Positions 29,344-31,046 of a stretch of DNA of 31,046 nt are shown in pieces. Below the pieces are notes generated by a model. That model saw nothing but the letters and a program-made list of their open reading frames with translations, was not told the DNA's origin and made no database searches. The DNA comes from a virus: positions 1-31,046 of IMG/VR virus record IMGVR_UViG_3300021139_000080; one strand, 5' to 3'. A program made the translations under genes and the position numbers. Within the stretch, counting starts at the first letter, position 1. Every line of letters begins with the position of its first letter.

Positions 29344-30045
29344 TTAACGTGAAACTTCGACAGCAGCCAATACGTAGTCAATGGTCATTGTTTCTAGAAC
29401 TGTTGGTGTATCCGAAAAAATTGGAGACAACAAAGCACTAGTTAAAGTAGTACCAGAAGAACCGATAGTTGGTGAAGTAATACGAGCAACTAAATTACCG
29501 TTTACATACACTACTAAATCAGTATTGTCATAGTGGAAACCGAGTTGAATAAAGGTTTGAGCAGCTATAGTAGCTACACCAGTAATCAAAGTAGTAGATG
29601 TAGAACCTACACGTGATACTAAGTTAACTGAAGTACCAGAAGTTACAAACCATAAACCATCAGTAGCAGAAGTACCAGCAGAAGCTAGACCAGCTAAGAA
29701 AGTACCAGTAGTTGCACTAACTTCAAGGCGAGTTGTGTACCATAGTTTTTGACCAGCAACAAAGCCAAATGATGTACCTGTTTTAAATGCTGAACTTGCT
29801 GTGGTAGTTCCGCCTGGTAGTAAAACAGCTAATCCGCCTAAACCAGAAGCTTCAATTAAAGTAGAGCCTGAACCAGAAATGGTAAAGTCTTCAGCATTAA
29901 CAGACATGAAATCGTTAGAATAAGAAGCTACGCCATAACCAGGGTCGCTTGTGCTATTGAAAGGGTCTGGAAGCGGATAACTTGAAAGTGGTTTGCCTTT
30001 AGCAACGGTGGCAATACCGTATGTAAATCTTGTTGGTGTGCCCAT
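29344..30045 (-). CDS. Lectin-like beta-sandwich virion protein
   Basis: This 233-residue protein opens with TPTRFTYGIATVAKGKPLSS, a start I have seen in phage structural proteins near capsid genes. It continues as a Ser/Thr/Gly-rich beta fold with YTTRLEVSATTGTFLAGLAS, TDGLWFVTSG and LGFHYDNTDLVVYVNGNLVA. The last is a strand pattern typical of concanavalin-like/LamG sandwiches. It could be a capsid decoration protein or an adhesion domain on the head. AGGAG lies eight bases before the ATG. A 58-base gap separates it from the 63-residue gene and holds only a weak ACGTC/GACGT hairpin. Confidence 0.65.
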   Translation of the reverse strand: MGTPTRFTYGIATVAKGKPLSSYPLPDPFNSTSDPGYGVASYSNDFMSVNAEDFTISGSGSTLIEASGLGGLAVLLPGGTTTASSAFKTGTSFGFVAGQKLWYTTRLEVSATTGTFLAGLASAGTSATDGLWFVTSGTSVNLVSRVGSTSTTLITGVATIAAQTFIQLGFHYDNTDLVVYVNGNLVARITSPTIGSSGTTLTSALLSPIFSDTPTVLETMTIDYVLAAVEVSR

Positions 30046-30103
30046 TTAAATCTCCTAAAAGTGATGGGTTCACGTCATTTAAGACGTTTAGGATTAGTAA
30101 GTA

Positions 30104-30295
30104 TTACTTAGGATACGACAATGATTCTACTGCATGTAGACGTTTCTTTTTAACGCCTGAATCTTGACCGCCTTTGTTTTCTACTGCTTGGGTGTTGCCT
30201 AAACCTTTTTTAGCATTGCTTTTTGGAGTTGCCATATTGCTTGGCTTATTCTTAGCTACGCCTGCTGGAAAGGTTTCGATGATTCTTTTTTCCAT
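30104..30295 (-). CDS. Small basic protein, first gene after the strong promoter
   Basis: This 63-residue protein reads EKRIIETFPAGVAKNKPSNM, then ATPKSNAKKGLGNTQAVENK, and is polar, basic and probably unstructured. It is the first gene of the transcript from the promoter at 30349-30377, with AAAGGA in front of the ATG. I do not recognise a family. Its place just downstream of the capsid and endonuclease genes suggests a minor virion or assembly role, but nothing in the sequence proves this. Confidence 0.6.
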   Translation of the reverse strand: MEKRIIETFPAGVAKNKPSNMATPKSNAKKGLGNTQAVENKGGQDSGVKKKRLHAVESLSYPK

Positions 30296-30310
30296 GATTT
30301 GTCCTTTAGA

Positions 30311-30348
30311 AGGAAAGGAAAGGAATCTTGTGAATTCCTAACCTTCCT
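30311..30348 (-). promoter_or_regulatory. 5'-leader hairpin of the structural transcript
   Basis: On the transcript the leader begins close to AGGAAGG and folds as AGGAAT/ATTCCT (six pairs, seven-base loop) on top of a lower purine/pyrimidine stem (CCTTCCT region 30342-30348 against AGGAAAGG 30311-30318) across a 2x2 internal loop. It starts at or within a few bases of the predicted start site, so it could protect the RNA 5' end or control access to the AAAGGA ribosome site just downstream. It lacks the T run of a terminator. Confidence 0.55.
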
Positions 30349-30377
30349 ATTATATCACAAATTAACTCAAATGTAAA
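30349..30377 (-). promoter_or_regulatory. Strong sigma70-type promoter, leftward
   Basis: The minus strand carries TTTACA (30372-30377), exactly 17 bases, and TATAAT (30349-30354), with TG one base before the -10 (TGATATAAT). That is a consensus -10, a five-of-six -35 and an extended -10. It reads into the 63-residue gene and the virion genes beyond, with a predicted start near 30342. The window therefore relies on host-type transcription, at least for this block. Confidence 0.85.
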
Positions 30378-30386
30378 GAGTTAATT
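30360..30386. promoter_or_regulatory. Inverted repeat overlapping the -35 box
   Basis: AATTAACTC (30360-30368) and GAGTTAATT (30378-30386) form a perfect nine-base inverted repeat around a nine-base centre that contains the -35 element. This is where a repressor or activator dimer could bind. It could also act as a weak hairpin at the end of the endonuclease VII-like gene, whose stop codon (30381-30383) lies inside the right arm, but the stem is AT-rich and only TTT follows. Confidence 0.5.
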
Positions 30387-30716
30387 AAGTAGATAGTTGA
30401 TTGCTTCTGCAAGGAATTTAGGATTATCTCTAAAGTTACCTAAACCTTGATTACACCCCATACACAACAAACCACGAACTTTCTTAGTAGTATGGCAATG
30501 GTCTACTGCCAGATTTCTAGGTTGTTTCGTTCTGTTATCTATGACTGTTTCAAAGTTTTTGCATATCATACAAACACCGTTTTGCTTTTCTAACATTTCG
30601 TTGTATTGTTCTAAAGTAATGCCAAAGCTTTTCTTTAAATCAGTACTTCGTACTCTGTCAGGATGTTTTAAGCGGTATTGCTTTTGATAAGCAGCAGCTT
30701 TAGCCTTTTTATCCAT
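30381..30716 (-). CDS. Endonuclease VII-type HNH endonuclease
   Basis: This 111-residue protein shows the endonuclease VII fold of the His-Me family: zinc pairs Cys49/Cys52 (CMIC) and Cys85/Cys88 (CMGC), the DHCH motif at 72-75 with the catalytic His, and CNQGLGNFRDNP with Asn94. T4 endonuclease VII resolves branched DNA before packaging, but many small phage copies are free-standing mobile endonucleases. Its placement between the capsid gene and the next virion gene, rather than among the replication genes, favours a mobile origin. The basic N-terminus (KKAKAAAYQKQYRLKHPDR) likely binds DNA. Confidence 0.9.
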   Translation of the reverse strand: MDKKAKAAAYQKQYRLKHPDRVRSTDLKKSFGITLEQYNEMLEKQNGVCMICKNFETVIDNRTKQPRNLAVDHCHTTKKVRGLLCMGCNQGLGNFRDNPKFLAEAINYLLN

Positions 30717-30743
30717 AATCCCTTAAGAATCAACTACTTACCG

Positions 30744-31046
30744 TCAAGGACCATTCACGCCATAGATGGCACGTGGGTCAGACCAACCAAAGCTGTAACG
30801 CTCGTAACCTTTAGCCTTAGCGTTCATTGTGTCAAAATCATTGTCCTGGTCGAACATGATACCAACACGCTCATAGTACTTAAGACCATTTTGAACGTTA
30901 GTGCGGAGGAACCAAGCGTGTGGGCTTGTTAGGTAATGGTTCATTACGATACCTTCTGGGATGGCATTAGTTGCCTTCAGAACGTTGATATCGTTATTTG
31001 CAGTACCTGATTGGAATACAGACTTCAGAATGCGGTTAGCGTTGTA
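30744..31046 (-). CDS. Major capsid protein, C-terminal part (runs off the window)
   Basis: The frame is open from the window edge to a TGA at 30744-30746, giving the last 100 residues. It contains NDINVLKATNAIPEGIVMNH, then SPHAWFLRTNVQNGLKYYER and MFDQDNDFDTMNAKAKGYER followed by YSFGWSDPRAIYGVNG. The AWFLxT...NGLKYYxR...F.QDNDFDTxNAKxKxxxRYSFGWxDPRxIYG pattern is typical of the P-domain and C-terminus of HK97-fold coat proteins in this type of phage. The internal Met at 30944 is not the start, because the reading frame continues upstream without interruption. The gene sits upstream of the other virion genes, as expected. Confidence 0.85.
   Translation of the reverse strand, partial: YNANRILKSVFQSGTANNDINVLKATNAIPEGIVMNHYLTSPHAWFLRTNVQNGLKYYERVGIMFDQDNDFDTMNAKAKGYERYSFGWSDPRAIYGVNGP

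Noticed and set aside
1-31046. tRNA genes, CRISPR arrays, IS elements or an attachment site
   Set aside because: I saw no cloverleaf with a plausible anticodon arm, no spaced direct repeats, no transposase and no integrase; the only regular repeat is the protein-coding array.

Overview
The window is part of the genome of a tailed, short-tailed (podovirus-type) bacteriophage of a Gram-negative host. The evidence is a T7-type replication set, a P22-type tail machine, tailspikes, and a lysis cassette with an Rz-like spanin and an overlapping lipoprotein spanin. The sequence is AT-rich. The host cannot be named from it. Genes are packed with almost no spacers, and most neighbours share TAATG or ATGA stop/start overlaps or are separated by one or two bases.

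Bases 1-9022 (rightward) hold the replication and nucleotide-metabolism block. It contains a PD-(D/E)XK-like nuclease, three very small proteins (two of them exported or membrane-bound and easily missed), a family A DNA polymerase with proofreading domain, a gp2.5-like ssDNA-binding protein, a FEN-type 5'-3' exonuclease, an HExxH zincin overlapping a second PD-(D/E)XK nuclease, a DnaQ-like exonuclease with a zinc ribbon, a DUF3310 protein, several small unknowns, an adenosylcobalamin-dependent (class II) ribonucleotide reductase and a free-standing HNH endonuclease. The block ends at a textbook terminator (9046-9069).

Bases 9171-31046 (leftward) hold the virion and lysis block. In transcription order, from high to low coordinates: the end of the major capsid gene; an endonuclease VII-type HNH gene; a strong sigma70-type promoter followed at once by a hairpin leader; small structural proteins; a strange 469-residue protein made of about 18 tandem 18-20-residue repeats; a fibre-tail adaptor; three tandem receptor-binding proteins (two beta-helix tailspikes and one fibre with an S74 chaperone); P22 gp4-like and gp10-like tail proteins; a cupin-SET fusion; three ejection/internal virion proteins (one with a transglycosylase-like domain); a full-length PurD-like ATP-grasp enzyme; and a lysis cassette of lysozyme, candidate holins, an i-spanin and an embedded o-spanin.

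The rightward genes would copy the genome and supply dNTPs, and the leftward genes build the particle and lyse the cell. No RNA polymerase gene is seen here. The promoter candidates look host-type, so the host polymerase probably transcribes this region. The least explained parts are the 18-mer repeat protein, the cupin-SET protein and the PurD-like enzyme. The last two bracket the ejection-protein genes and may modify virion or host components.
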